Positions 27,067 through 36,189 of a stretch of 40,837 bases of DNA are shown here, one piece after another. Made by a program: the position numbers and the translations under genes. The first letter of the stretch is position 1; each line of letters opens with the position of its first letter. This DNA comes from Candidatus Anammoxibacter sp. (GTDB lineage: Bacteria > Planctomycetota > Brocadiia > Brocadiales > Anammoxibacteraceae), in NCBI GenBank assembly GCA_021777055.1, contig JAIQZO010000103.1, positions 1 to 40,837 of the forward strand, read 5' to 3'. Under the pieces are notes generated by a model, which searched no databases, was not told where the DNA came from, and saw only the letters and a list, made by a program, of their open reading frames with translations.

Positions 27067-30000
27067 TTAATTTGAAGCCTCAGTATTTGACGATTCTTTG
27101 TTGTTATTCAAATCGTCAAATTTGCCATGTTCACCTGGTTTTGATGGAGTAGGATAAAAATGTACATCCCTTTGTGGAAACGGAATTACTATTCCCTTTT
27201 CTCTGAAAATCTTATCTATTGCGAAATTGATCGCACTGATAGCCATCCACCGAGTATCCAGATTTGCCCATACATATAATTGAAAGTTTAACGAGCTATC
27301 ACCAAATTCCGCAAAACGTACAACCGGCTCAGGAAATTTCAAGATATTGGGGGTTTCGTGTGCAACTTTCAATAGACATTCCCTGACAAGCTCTGTATCG
27401 CTGCCATACGCTACACCTACAGGAACTATTGCCCTTAACACCATATCGCCGCCATGCACCCAATTTATCACATTATTCTCCAGAAACTTTGAGTTGGGAA
27501 CAATTACCGATGTCCTGTCAAATGTCTGTATTGTTGTACTTCTAATACTGATCTTCTCAACTACACCCTTAGTCTCCCCCTCCACCTGTATCACATCACC
27601 TACCTTTATAGGCCTTTCAAAAAGAATTATAATACCGCTTACAAGGTTGTTAATTATGTTCTGCATTCCAAATCCCACTCCTATACCAAAAGCACCGGCA
27701 AATATAGTTAGACTCTTTAAAGGAATACCGGCAATGTTTAGTCCTATGAGAGCAGCTATAGATATGATAATATATGTAACGCCTGATGAGATAGCGTGCT
27801 GTGCCCCCAACTCCACCTTAGCCTTCTCAAAAATCCTCTTTTTTATAACATTCCTTAGATACCTTGCACATATAAACGCTGCAACAAGAACCAACACCCC
27901 GAACATTATTTTAAAAGGAGTGGTATACTTGCCGTCCGCGAACGTAAATTTAAAGGTAAAACTGTTTTTAATTAACTGAGCTACCACAAGCACCTTATTA
28001 TAAATATCCTTAAAGAAATCAGGCGCGGCAGGGGAACTAACAACATCCTTGAATGTCTCATTCCATATACTGAAAACTAAGATAATCGTAAGAATCAAAC
28101 CACCGTATGAAAAGAGCCCCGTATAGATGCGGCATTTAAGGTTTACACTCTTTTCTATAATTGCAAATTCCTTTTCATCAAGCGCCTTTTCCTGCACTAA
28201 TCTTTTTTCCTTCGCGCGCAACAATAACCACAATATGTAACGATATACAAAATAAATAATGATGGTTACAATCACTGCCTTTATAAATGCTTCCATAATG
28301 GTATACGTTAATTTAGCGTACCCGAGAGTTCTTAATGCAGACAGGGAAATTATAAGGACTATAAGAAATGGATAAATAATATTTATTATCTTATTGATAA
28401 ACTTTCCAAAGGGAGTTTCCGCGTATGGAAGCATATTTAACAGCACTGCCCTATGCAAGGCAAATATCCATATAACTATAAATACGGAGACTATCCTGTA
28501 AATGAACCATAGAAGCTGTATAACGTCCTTATTATAGTTGTATGCATTCAGCACCGAAATCAGAACAATTACCACAACAGAAAAGGTTAACAATGAACGC
28601 AACCCACCGTAAATCTGCCTGACATAGAAATAAGCAATGGTGGTCCATCTCCTGAAACCTATATAGGGACTCAATGCCTCAACAACAAACCCTTTTATGA
28701 GTTTATAGACTGCAATTATCGCAAAACCGTTTATTGCAGCCCTTAAGATCGGGGCGTCAGAAGGAATAGTGCGGGAAATAGTAATGGATATTAGAAGGAA
28801 AAATGACATTGTTAAAGTGCCCTGCATTATATAAAGCAGTCCCGGAATGAGCTTGTATGTAAAAAAACTATGCAGCTCTATCTTTACGAATCTCTCCTGC
28901 CATTTTTTGGATAATCTTTTAAGGTAGAGCCGGCCAAAATAGGAACCAATGATCACAGCTATGATAATGGCAAGTTTTGACGCAAAGATAGGTACGTTTT
29001 TTGAATCATTAAGGTATTCACGAAGTTTCTTCAAACCTGTGGAAGAGTCATTATACAGGCTGATTACGGCTTTCTTAAAAAGTGTCAGGTCGTGTATGGC
29101 AATCTTAACTGTACCCCCGGTTATCCTGCTTGACTGCCGTTCCCACACATTTGAAGCCTTTATAAGTATGAGCTCCTTCCGTGCTTCGGTCAGCTTTCCT
29201 AGAGAGGAAATCGCCAATTCTTCCCTTTCATTCAATCTTTCAATCTTAAACTTTACAAGGCTTGCCTGCCTTGCAATATGTTTAAGCCGCAAACTTGAAA
29301 GTTCTATTAGCTCCTTCGCCAGTGTCTTATCTGTAAAACTGGAGGCCTCTTTCTGAATATGGGATTCTTCTCCTGAAACCGCTGGAAAAAGTTTGGCACG
29401 TGAAGTATTTAGATTGTCAACAATAATTGATCTCTGTTTTTCAGTTGCGGCAATAAGAGCTTTAATGGCTTTTATCTTTTCTTCTACCCTATTTATCTCG
29501 CCGTCGACGACACTTAACTCTACTGATATCTCTTCGGGACTATTATCTCCTTCAAAAAACTTGCCTACCGTTTCACGAAGCACCTTGAACTCGGCAACGT
29601 CCTTATGTCTCTCTGTATCCTCCGTAATCAATTCGTCTTTTATAGTGGCAAGAAGTTCTTCCTGCTTATGCATGTCCGCCTCTACAGCCAAAACCATTTT
29701 ATTTTCCGGAGAGACGGCCTCAAGTTGTTTATGCATGGCAATCTCAGCCTTTTTTAGCGCCTCTTCCTTTTCAATCACGACTTCTGCCTTCTGATTCTCT
29801 GCAATCTTTTCTCTCTCTTCAGCAATCTTTTTAGCCTCCTCAACCTCTTTTAGCTTCTTCACTGCCTCATTTTCTAAGAATTTCTTATGCAGTCTTTTGG
29901 AGATTCCAGCCTTTATATCCATTTCAAGCTGTGTATTTTCCCACTGAATCGTAACAAATTGGAGCCTTAGCCATTCCAATGATTTTCTTACCAATAACAG

Positions 30001-30729
30001 ATCAATTCTGTACTCTTTTGATTTTATCCTGTCTTCAAAGAGCTCTCTTTTTTTTCTGATTAACTGCGCTTCCTCCTGCGTTTCTGATTTCCAGACCAAG
30101 AGCTTCTCAAGCTCGCCATCAAGCTGTTTCTTTTCCGATTCCAACTTCAGCCTCTCGCTTTCCATGGAGGCCTGGGATGTCAAAAAGTTGGCATCTTTCT
30201 CTCTTATACTAGCCAACTTACCTTCTAAACTGGCCTCAAGAAGCCGCACTTCATTCTGGAATACTTCAAACTGAGACGCAGGCAATAGAGCTGATTCCTC
30301 ATCGATATTACTTTTCTTTTCATACAAATGCGACGTGGAATCAAGTGCTTTTTCCACACGGCCGGCTACCTTTATTATCTCATCTTTAACTGTAATTACC
30401 TCATTTAATGTCTCTATGCATTCACTTATAGCAACTTTCTGTTTCATTATTAAGTCCGAAGCCTCATCCAATACTGTATAACCTTCAGGTTTCATGGTTA
30501 GTTCATCCAATGACTTTAATGATTCAGTATATGAACTTATGTTTGACTTTAAGGATATAATATCTTGATCATGATTATCAATAAGCTTCCTTACGTTTTC
30601 CAATATGCCTGATTGCGGTGAAGTTAAATGCGAACCATTACCATTAACATCTTCACTATATCCAATATTAACACCTAAAATGGAGAGAACTACCGACAAC
30701 AATATGCAAATATTTATATTCTTTATCAT
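27067..30729 (-). CDS. MscK (KefA)-like mechanosensitive channel
   Basis: A 1220-aa channel in the size class of MscK. A signal peptide (about residues 1-25, ending GYSEDV) leads into about 500 residues of charged coiled coil in the periplasm. About ten transmembrane helices follow from near residue 585 to 1030. The last of these is the MscS pore helix 'GAFGIGVGFGMQNIINNLVSG', followed by 'ERPIKVGDVIQV' and the cytoplasmic alpha/beta domain ending 'PFPQRDVHFYP'. Some MscK homologues respond to external potassium as well as tension; this is not shown here. No Shine-Dalgarno is seen at the ATG. A decayed copy of its 3' end lies at 22609-23028, and a shorter paralogue at 3381-5699. Confidence 0.92.
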   Translation of the reverse strand: MIKNINICILLSVVLSILGVNIGYSEDVNGNGSHLTSPQSGILENVRKLIDNHDQDIISLKSNISSYTESLKSLDELTMKPEGYTVLDEASDLIMKQKVAISECIETLNEVITVKDEIIKVAGRVEKALDSTSHLYEKKSNIDEESALLPASQFEVFQNEVRLLEASLEGKLASIREKDANFLTSQASMESERLKLESEKKQLDGELEKLLVWKSETQEEAQLIRKKRELFEDRIKSKEYRIDLLLVRKSLEWLRLQFVTIQWENTQLEMDIKAGISKRLHKKFLENEAVKKLKEVEEAKKIAEEREKIAENQKAEVVIEKEEALKKAEIAMHKQLEAVSPENKMVLAVEADMHKQEELLATIKDELITEDTERHKDVAEFKVLRETVGKFFEGDNSPEEISVELSVVDGEINRVEEKIKAIKALIAATEKQRSIIVDNLNTSRAKLFPAVSGEESHIQKEASSFTDKTLAKELIELSSLRLKHIARQASLVKFKIERLNEREELAISSLGKLTEARKELILIKASNVWERQSSRITGGTVKIAIHDLTLFKKAVISLYNDSSTGLKKLREYLNDSKNVPIFASKLAIIIAVIIGSYFGRLYLKRLSKKWQERFVKIELHSFFTYKLIPGLLYIMQGTLTMSFFLLISITISRTIPSDAPILRAAINGFAIIAVYKLIKGFVVEALSPYIGFRRWTTIAYFYVRQIYGGLRSLLTFSVVVIVLISVLNAYNYNKDVIQLLWFIYRIVSVFIVIWIFALHRAVLLNMLPYAETPFGKFINKIINIIYPFLIVLIISLSALRTLGYAKLTYTIMEAFIKAVIVTIIIYFVYRYILWLLLRAKEKRLVQEKALDEKEFAIIEKSVNLKCRIYTGLFSYGGLILTIILVFSIWNETFKDVVSSPAAPDFFKDIYNKVLVVAQLIKNSFTFKFTFADGKYTTPFKIMFGVLVLVAAFICARYLRNVIKKRIFEKAKVELGAQHAISSGVTYIIISIAALIGLNIAGIPLKSLTIFAGAFGIGVGFGMQNIINNLVSGIIILFERPIKVGDVIQVEGETKGVVEKISIRSTTIQTFDRTSVIVPNSKFLENNVINWVHGGDMVLRAIVPVGVAYGSDTELVRECLLKVAHETPNILKFPEPVVRFAEFGDSSLNFQLYVWANLDTRWMAISAINFAIDKIFREKGIVIPFPQRDVHFYPTPSKPGEHGKFDDLNNNKESSNTEASN

Positions 30730-31012
30730 TTTTGTATTAATGTTTATTTTTTATAACAAACAATTCAGAAAAAGCTGGTAATGCTATATTGCATCTAATA
30801 GATACTTATAAATACCCACAAGATACATCCACTCTCGATTCTCTATTATCAGAGTATTGTAAACTTTGCGGGTATTATATCATACCACGCCCTTGTTAGT
30901 ACAAACATATCACTGGGGTTGAAATTAAACCAAAACAAGAGATGAGGACCCAATATATGCAACACAGTCTAGGACATTTTAACCTATAGGACAAATATCA
31001 TCACCTATAAGC

Positions 31013-31027
31013 AGGACATAATGTCCT
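31013..31027. promoter_or_regulatory. Perfect palindrome upstream of the sHSP genes
   Basis: AGGACATAATGTCCT is a perfect 15-base palindrome (central A), with further half-sites TAGGACA just upstream at about 30970-30992. It ends in a T-run but the loop is too small for a good terminator. It lies about 70-80 bases upstream of a sigma-54-like motif, where an activator would bind. The regulator is unknown. Confidence 0.4.
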
Positions 31028-31091
31028 TTTTTATTGTCTACCAAAATAGCAAATATTGATTAACCTATTACTAATGCAAGCTTTGCATAGT

Positions 31092-31108
31092 TTGGCATGA
31101 CTGTTGCG
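31092..31108 (+). promoter_or_regulatory. Sigma-54-like -24/-12 promoter motif
   Basis: TTGGCATG-ACTG-TTGCG has GG and GC ten bases apart and differs from the consensus TTGGCACG-N4-TTGCW at two positions. It lies about 130 bases upstream of the first small heat-shock gene, in the 508-bp divergent region between the MscK-like gene and the sHSP genes. No sigma-32-type promoter with proper spacing was found there. Confidence 0.4.
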
Positions 31109-31237
31109 AATATATTAAATAGCTAGCTTAAACAAGCAAGACCTATTTGAGTTTTTTAGTCTAGTTGAGGATATAATTAAAATAGGAAAAGGTGTTTATC
31201 GTATCTTATTAACAGAGTAGATAAGGAGGTGATTAAA

Positions 31238-31705
31238 ATGAGATTAGTGCCTTGGGTACCAAAAAATGTGTGCTGGAACCCTCTTCATGGGTTCGACAAG
31301 TTGCAAAGCGATATGGAGAGCGTTTTTAATGATTATCCTTCAGAATCCAATAGAAATATGGGTTTGCTTGAAGGAAACTGGGCGCCTGCTATTGACGTCT
31401 ATGATTCTCATGACGACATAATGATCAAGGCCGATTTGCCTGGAATGAATAAAGAGGACATAGAAGTAACCATTCATGGTGACACATTGATCATTAAGGG
31501 TGAGAAAAAGATTGAAAATAAGGTAAAAGAAGAAGATTACATCAGGACAGAAAGATTTTATGGGAACTTTAACAGGACTCTAACTCTTCCTTCTGAAATT
31601 GATCATGAGAAAGTCAATGCAACGTATAAGGATGGAGTTCTTGAACTGATTCTTTCAAAAAAGGAAGAAAAAAAAACTAAACGTATTGAGGTTAACGTTA
31701 AGTAA
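31238..31705 (+). CDS. Small heat-shock protein (Hsp20/alpha-crystallin), first of three
   Basis: ATP-independent holdase that keeps unfolding proteins soluble for ClpB and Hsp70. The alpha-crystallin domain spans about residues 45-150: 'WAPAIDVYDSHDDIMIKADLPGMNKEDIEV', 'GDTLIIKGEKK', 'FYGNFNRTLTLPSEID' and the terminal 'YKDGVLELILSKKE'. The ATG at 31238 is chosen because a perfect AAGGAGGT lies seven bases before it; an in-frame GTG at 31229 overlaps that site. It is 155 aa long. It is the first gene of an sHSP trio, and the third is its closest relative ('KKIENEVREESYFRSERFYGSFNR'). Confidence 0.95.
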   Translation: MRLVPWVPKNVCWNPLHGFDKLQSDMESVFNDYPSESNRNMGLLEGNWAPAIDVYDSHDDIMIKADLPGMNKEDIEVTIHGDTLIIKGEKKIENKVKEEDYIRTERFYGNFNRTLTLPSEIDHEKVNATYKDGVLELILSKKEEKKTKRIEVNVK

Positions 31706-31779
31706 ATAGTATTAATCTTAAAATGAGACCATTCTTCCTCAGATTTAAAATAATTTTTAGAATAAACAGGAGGCTTATT

Positions 31780-32148
31780 ATGAACGGACAAACTACCTTG
31801 GAAACGGAAAAAGAGAAGACTAAGGTGATATCACCTTTAACTAATATTATAGAAAAAGAGAAAGAGGTAATTTTAGAAGCGGAAATGGTTGGTCTAACAC
31901 GTGAGGATATAGATTTGGAACTGAACGGTAACGATCTGACCATTGTGGGCAAACAGAGAGGCAACGGTGTTCCAGTAGGCTATAGCACACTTTACAGGGA
32001 AAGAGGTCCCATTGAATACAGGCGTAGCTTTACTTTAGGTTCTATGGTCAAGAAAGAATCAATTAATGCAAAGTATGAAAATGGTGTCCTTAAATTAACA
32101 CTGCCTAAAGTGGAAGAGACACAGCCAAAGAAACTCAAGATAAATTAA
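31780..32148 (+). CDS. Small heat-shock protein (Hsp20), divergent second member
   Basis: A 122-aa alpha-crystallin protein with 'EVILEAEMVGLTREDIDLELNGNDLTIVGKQRG', 'LYRERGPIEYRRSFTLGS' and 'AKYENGVLKLTLPKVEE'. AGGAGG (31768-31773) sets the start at 31780; the longer open frame from 31723 has no such site. It lacks the N-terminal arm of its neighbours and its sequence is clearly different from them, so it is an older paralogue or a partner subunit. Spacing of 74 bases from the first and 42 bases to the third sHSP gene suggests one operon. Confidence 0.92.
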   Translation: MNGQTTLETEKEKTKVISPLTNIIEKEKEVILEAEMVGLTREDIDLELNGNDLTIVGKQRGNGVPVGYSTLYRERGPIEYRRSFTLGSMVKKESINAKYENGVLKLTLPKVEETQPKKLKIN

Positions 32149-32190
32149 TATTGTTAAATAAAACGTTTACTAAAATAAGAGGTAATTAAG

Positions 32191-32568
32191 ATGAATATAG
32201 TCCCATACAAAAGAAGAGATGAGGGACTCTTTGAAAGTGAATGGAGCCCTTTAATTGATGTGTATGATTCGGATAATGAGTTGATGGTTAAGGCGGATAT
32301 TCCGGGTTTGAAAAAAGATGAGATAGATGTCTCAATTCATGATGGAATCCTAACCATCAAAGGCGAAAAAAAGATAGAAAATGAAGTACGTGAAGAGAGT
32401 TACTTCAGGTCTGAAAGATTTTATGGGAGCTTTAACAGGTGTATAGAACTGCCATCGGAAGTGGAATGGGATAAAGCAACTGCTACTTACAAAGATGGTG
32501 TTCTGGAATTAAAACTTCCCAAAAAGGAGGAGGCTAAGATAAAACGCATCTCAGTTAACGATAAGTAA
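32191..32568 (+). CDS. Small heat-shock protein (Hsp20), third member
   Basis: A 125-aa protein, nearly all alpha-crystallin domain: 'WSPLIDVYDSDNELMVKADIPGLKKDEIDV', 'DGILTIKGEKKIENEVREE', 'FYGSFNRCIELPSEVEW' and 'YKDGVLELKLPKKEE'. It is very similar to the first gene but lacks about 28 N-terminal residues, which in this family tune oligomer size. The start is supported by AAGAGGTAA upstream. It is the last gene of the trio; a 294-bp inverted-repeat element follows before clpB. Confidence 0.94.
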   Translation: MNIVPYKRRDEGLFESEWSPLIDVYDSDNELMVKADIPGLKKDEIDVSIHDGILTIKGEKKIENEVREESYFRSERFYGSFNRCIELPSEVEWDKATATYKDGVLELKLPKKEEAKIKRISVNDK

Positions 32569-32699
32569 TGAACTCTAACATTACAATCAGCGTTTAAATA
32601 TAAAATGGGTGTAATTTTCGTTTTACGTAAAAAAAAATAGACATGCACACTAAGAAATGTTCAAAGTATGTGACAGATCAGTAAAAAATAACATTCAAA

Positions 32700-32993
32700 C
32701 TTAAGCCTGAAAGGCTTTAATATATCAGCCCAGGGCAACGCCCTGGGTTCTTGATAACCGTTATGATAGCACCCTGAAGGGGTGCAACATATTCTGCCAA
32801 TTCATTTTCAAATGTACTGTTTATTATTTTCTACCAGAATACTATATGAATGATTATATTTGATACTAATATATTAGAAACGTATCACTATGTAACCAAA
32901 TATATGTTTCGCCATTACAGGGCTTGTAACTGTTTGTAATCTATTCCCAGGGCGTTGCCCTGGGCTTGTATATTAAAGCCTTTCAGGCTTAAG
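32700..32993. repeat. MITE-like element with 45-bp terminal inverted repeats
   Basis: The left end, starting CTTAAGCCTGAAAGGCTTTAA and continuing through CCCAGGGCAACGCCCTGGG, is mirrored almost exactly at the right end (CCCAGGGCGTTGCCCTGGG ... AAAGCCTTTCAGGCTTAAG). Each end holds two smaller palindromes. A further hairpin, CACCCTGAAGGGGTG, lies inside near 32770. There is no coding capacity, so any movement would need a transposase elsewhere. It separates the sHSP genes from clpB and could end or weaken transcription between them. Confidence 0.85.
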
Positions 32994-33148
32994 AAAGTAA
33001 ATTAGATATAAATCTACGTAAAATGAAAATTGCACCCAATAAAATTAAACGCAGGCTGTAAAAAGGTTTTATCTATTGAAGACAAAGAGGATTAAATTGT
33101 TAAGATACTTAAGATCCAAAGACTAAAGAATACCAGTATAAATTCACA

Positions 33149-33199
33149 TATACTCAGCGTAGGTACAAATAGCAATTTTGTGCCCACGCTAAGTATATC
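33149..33199 (+). promoter_or_regulatory. Long hairpin upstream of clpB
   Basis: Arms TATACTCAGCGTAGGTACAAA and TTTGTGCCCACGCTAAGTATA form a stem of about 20 bp with two or three mismatches and a small loop. It lies about 100 bases before the clpB ATG. It is not the CIRCE element (TTAGCACTC-N9-GAGTGCTAA). It may be a regulator site or a leader-RNA structure. Confidence 0.4.
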
Positions 33200-33301
33200 A
33201 ATGACAAATGAATTAATCTTAATTGAGATAGTATATGGCCTTATTTCACTATTTACGTTTGTGCCACATATTAATCAAGAAGGTATGAAGAGGAGCATAA
33301 A

Positions 33302-35893
33302 ATGAACTTTAATAATTTTACTACAAAGGCATCTGAATCTATACAGGGAGCAATGCAGCTGGCAGGAAAGCTTTCACATCAGGGAATAACTCCACTGCAC
33401 ATTTTATTAACGCTTTTGGAACAAAAAGATGGGACTATACCTTCTCTGTTACAAAGGCTTGAGTTATCACCTGGAGAGTTGTCAGAAAATGTAAAAAAAG
33501 AATTGACAAAACTTCCCATTGTTTCAGGTGGAGGTAGTCCATATATCACAGCCGAAGCACAAAACGTATTAAACCAGGCAGAGACTGAAGCCGGAAAATT
33601 GCAGGATGAGTATATCAGTACTGAGCATATATTTTTGGGTCTGATAGTTCAGCCGGAAATAAAAAAGATAGTTACAATATCCAAGGATGACATCTTAAAG
33701 GCATTAGCAACTTTGCGGGGTAACCAAAGGGTTACAGATCAGGACCCGGAAGAGAAGTATCAGACACTGGAGAAATATACCCATGACTTTACACAAAAGG
33801 CAAGGGAAGGTGATCTGGATCCAGTGGTTGGACGTGATGACGAAATACGGAGAATTATGCAGATACTCTCCCGCCGGACAAAAAACAATCCTGTATTAGT
33901 GGGTGAGCCGGGAACGGGAAAGACTGCAATAGTTGAAGGTCTTGCAAAAAAAATAATAGAGAGTGATGTGCCGGAAACATTAAAGAACAAACGCTTGTTA
34001 TCCCTGGATCTAGGTTCTATGCTTGCGGGTTCAAAATTCAGGGGGCAGTTTGAAGAGCGCTTTAAAGCTCTGATAAAAGAGGTAGAGTCTTCAGAGGGGC
34101 AGATTATACTATTTATAGACGAACTCCACACAATAGTAGGTGCAGGAGCAGCGGAGGGAGCTGTAGATGCAGGCAATCTTTTAAAACCAGCTTTAGCCAG
34201 AGGCAAGTTGCGGACAATCGGTGCAACTACATTGAAAGAGTATAGAAAATATGTGGAAAAGGATGCAGCACTTGAGAGACGTTTTCAACCGGTTATGGTA
34301 GAAGAACCTTCCATAAAAGATACCATCTCCATGCTTCGTGGCATTAAGGAAAAATATGAGGTACACCATGGAATAAGGATAAGGGATAACGCCATTGTTT
34401 CTGCAGTGAACCTCTCTGTCAGATATATAGCTGACCGCTTCCTGCCGGACAAAGCCATAGATCTTATTGACGAAGCGGCAGCAAGCCTGCGTATTGAGAT
34501 TGACAGTAAACCAACAGAGATTGATCGATTCCATAGGAAACGTAGGCAGCTAGAGATAGAGAAGGAGTCGCTGAAGAGAGAGAATGACGAACAGTCAAAA
34601 GCACGTCTTAGCGACATAGAGAAAGAGTTGGCAGAGATAAATGAAGAAAATAGCAAGCTTGAGTTACAGTGGCAAAATGAAAAGAGGTATATCGACGAGA
34701 TAAAGGAGCTCAATAAAAAGCTAGACCGATTAAAGGAGGAATCACTACAGACAGAGCGATCAGGTCAACTGCAACAAGCTGCACAGATTATATATGGAGA
34801 TCTACCTGACCTTGAAAAAAAAATTAAGATAACGGGTGAAAAACTACGCGAAATAAAGAAAGAGAGTGAGATCCTTAAAGAAGAGGTTACAGAAGAAGAT
34901 ATTGCTCTGGTAGTTTCCCGTTGGACAGGAATACCTGTGGCAAAGATGCTTACTGAAGAGAGTAAAAAACTGGCAAACATGGAGAATGATCTCTCCTCCC
35001 GCGTTGTAGGGCAGAAAAAAGCAATCAAGGCCATCTCTAATGCTATACGCAGAAGCCGGGCAGGAATCAATGAAGAGGGACGGCCAATCGGATCGTTTAT
35101 CTTTTTGGGACCTACCGGGGTTGGAAAGACTGAGCTGGCAAAAGCAGTGGCAGAGTTTTTGTTTAATGATGAAAAGATTATTACCAGAATCGACATGAGT
35201 GAGTATTCGGAAAAGCACTCAGTTGCCCGTCTGGTGGGCGCCCCTCCGGGCTATGTGGGTTATGAAGAGGGAGGACAGTTAACGGAAGCAGTTAGGCGTC
35301 ACCCATTCACAGTGATTCTCTTTGATGAGATGGAAAAAGCACACCCTGAAGTCTTTAATATAATGCTTCAGATACTGGATGACGGTAGGTTAACGGATGC
35401 AAAGGGAAGGACTGTGAATTTCCAGAACACCGTAATCATAATGACATCTAACTTAGGTAGCAGTGTGATAGCCCAACATGCTCACGATAATGAAAGGATG
35501 GAAGCCGAGGTAAACTCCGTTCTACATCAGGCATTTCCACCTGAGTTTCTAAACAGGATTGACGACATAATTACATTCAATCACCTAACTCAAGAAGAAA
35601 TCGCACAGATAGTAGAACTGCAAATGGAACTGGTGGCAAAACGGTTGTCAAAGAAGGGAATAACCATTGAAACAGATTACTCTGTTTCAAAATACCTGGC
35701 GCAATCAGGATTTGATGAGGTTTTTGGAGCAAGACCGTTAAAACGTCTCATCCAGAATAAGATCCTTGACGAGTTGGCTTTACAAATTATCGAAGGCAAG
35801 GTAAAGGAAGGTGACACTGTGTGTATTAAATATGAAGGAACAAATATGGTTATAGTGAAAAGCGACCGACCGCAGGAAATACAAATAGTTTAA
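33302..35893 (+). CDS. clpB: ClpB protein disaggregase
   Basis: Cytoplasmic AAA+ hexamer that rescues aggregated proteins together with DnaK. At 863 aa it is full length. Order: Clp_N double repeat (about 1-145), first ATPase with Walker A GEPGTGKT (about 200-207) and Walker B 'ILFIDELHT', the long coiled-coil M domain (about 405-520) that marks ClpB rather than ClpA/ClpC, second ATPase with Walker A GPTGVGKTE and Walker B 'ILFDEMEKAH', then the C-terminal small domain ('GARPLKRLIQNKILDELA'). There is no ClpP-binding IGF/L loop by eye. AGAGGAGC precedes the ATG. Its position after three sHSP genes pairs holdases with the disaggregase. Confidence 0.97.
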   Translation: MNFNNFTTKASESIQGAMQLAGKLSHQGITPLHILLTLLEQKDGTIPSLLQRLELSPGELSENVKKELTKLPIVSGGGSPYITAEAQNVLNQAETEAGKLQDEYISTEHIFLGLIVQPEIKKIVTISKDDILKALATLRGNQRVTDQDPEEKYQTLEKYTHDFTQKAREGDLDPVVGRDDEIRRIMQILSRRTKNNPVLVGEPGTGKTAIVEGLAKKIIESDVPETLKNKRLLSLDLGSMLAGSKFRGQFEERFKALIKEVESSEGQIILFIDELHTIVGAGAAEGAVDAGNLLKPALARGKLRTIGATTLKEYRKYVEKDAALERRFQPVMVEEPSIKDTISMLRGIKEKYEVHHGIRIRDNAIVSAVNLSVRYIADRFLPDKAIDLIDEAAASLRIEIDSKPTEIDRFHRKRRQLEIEKESLKRENDEQSKARLSDIEKELAEINEENSKLELQWQNEKRYIDEIKELNKKLDRLKEESLQTERSGQLQQAAQIIYGDLPDLEKKIKITGEKLREIKKESEILKEEVTEEDIALVVSRWTGIPVAKMLTEESKKLANMENDLSSRVVGQKKAIKAISNAIRRSRAGINEEGRPIGSFIFLGPTGVGKTELAKAVAEFLFNDEKIITRIDMSEYSEKHSVARLVGAPPGYVGYEEGGQLTEAVRRHPFTVILFDEMEKAHPEVFNIMLQILDDGRLTDAKGRTVNFQNTVIIMTSNLGSSVIAQHAHDNERMEAEVNSVLHQAFPPEFLNRIDDIITFNHLTQEEIAQIVELQMELVAKRLSKKGITIETDYSVSKYLAQSGFDEVFGARPLKRLIQNKILDELALQIIEGKVKEGDTVCIKYEGTNMVIVKSDRPQEIQIV

Positions 35894-35910
35894 TGATGTA
35901 ACAAAAAAAA

Positions 35911-35949
35911 GAACGCAGATGTAATCAACTCAGGATACATCTGCGTTTC
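35911..35949 (+). terminator. Terminator after clpB
   Basis: GAACGCAGATGTA and TACATCTGCGTTTC form a 13-bp stem with a loop of about 12 bases, 18 bases past the clpB stop, followed by TTCTTC and preceded by an A8 run. It may work in both directions. Confidence 0.65.
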
Positions 35950-36040
35950 TTCAGGGCTCTTGTAATAGCACAACTTAGATTCCCAGTTTAAACGGCAAGA
36001 ATAGATACCTAGCCATAAATATTTGAGATTTTGCGGTTTA

Positions 36041-36122
36041 AAGGTTCAGCGTTCAAGGTTCAACGTTTTCATTGTTTCAGTATCTTTAACCTTTGAACCG
36101 TGAACCTAGAACCATGAACTTC
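36041..36122. repeat. Degenerate GGTTCA-type palindromic repeat
   Basis: The left arm AAGGTTCAGCGTTCAAGGTTCAACG and the right arm CTTTGAACCGTGAACCTAGAACC...GAAC are built from the same seven-to-eight-base unit in opposite orientation, giving an imperfect hairpin. It lies in the convergent gap between clpB and the PDZ repeat protein. Confidence 0.6.
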
Positions 36123-36189
36123 CAAAAAGCTTTATTTCCCGGCGATTATTAATTTGAGAGATAAAATTTCACAATTACGGTGTCAGAAT

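Noticed and set aside
30919..30956. Sigma-32-like TTGAAA and CCCAATAT upstream of the sHSPs
   Set aside because: The spacing of 24 bases is too long for this promoter class.
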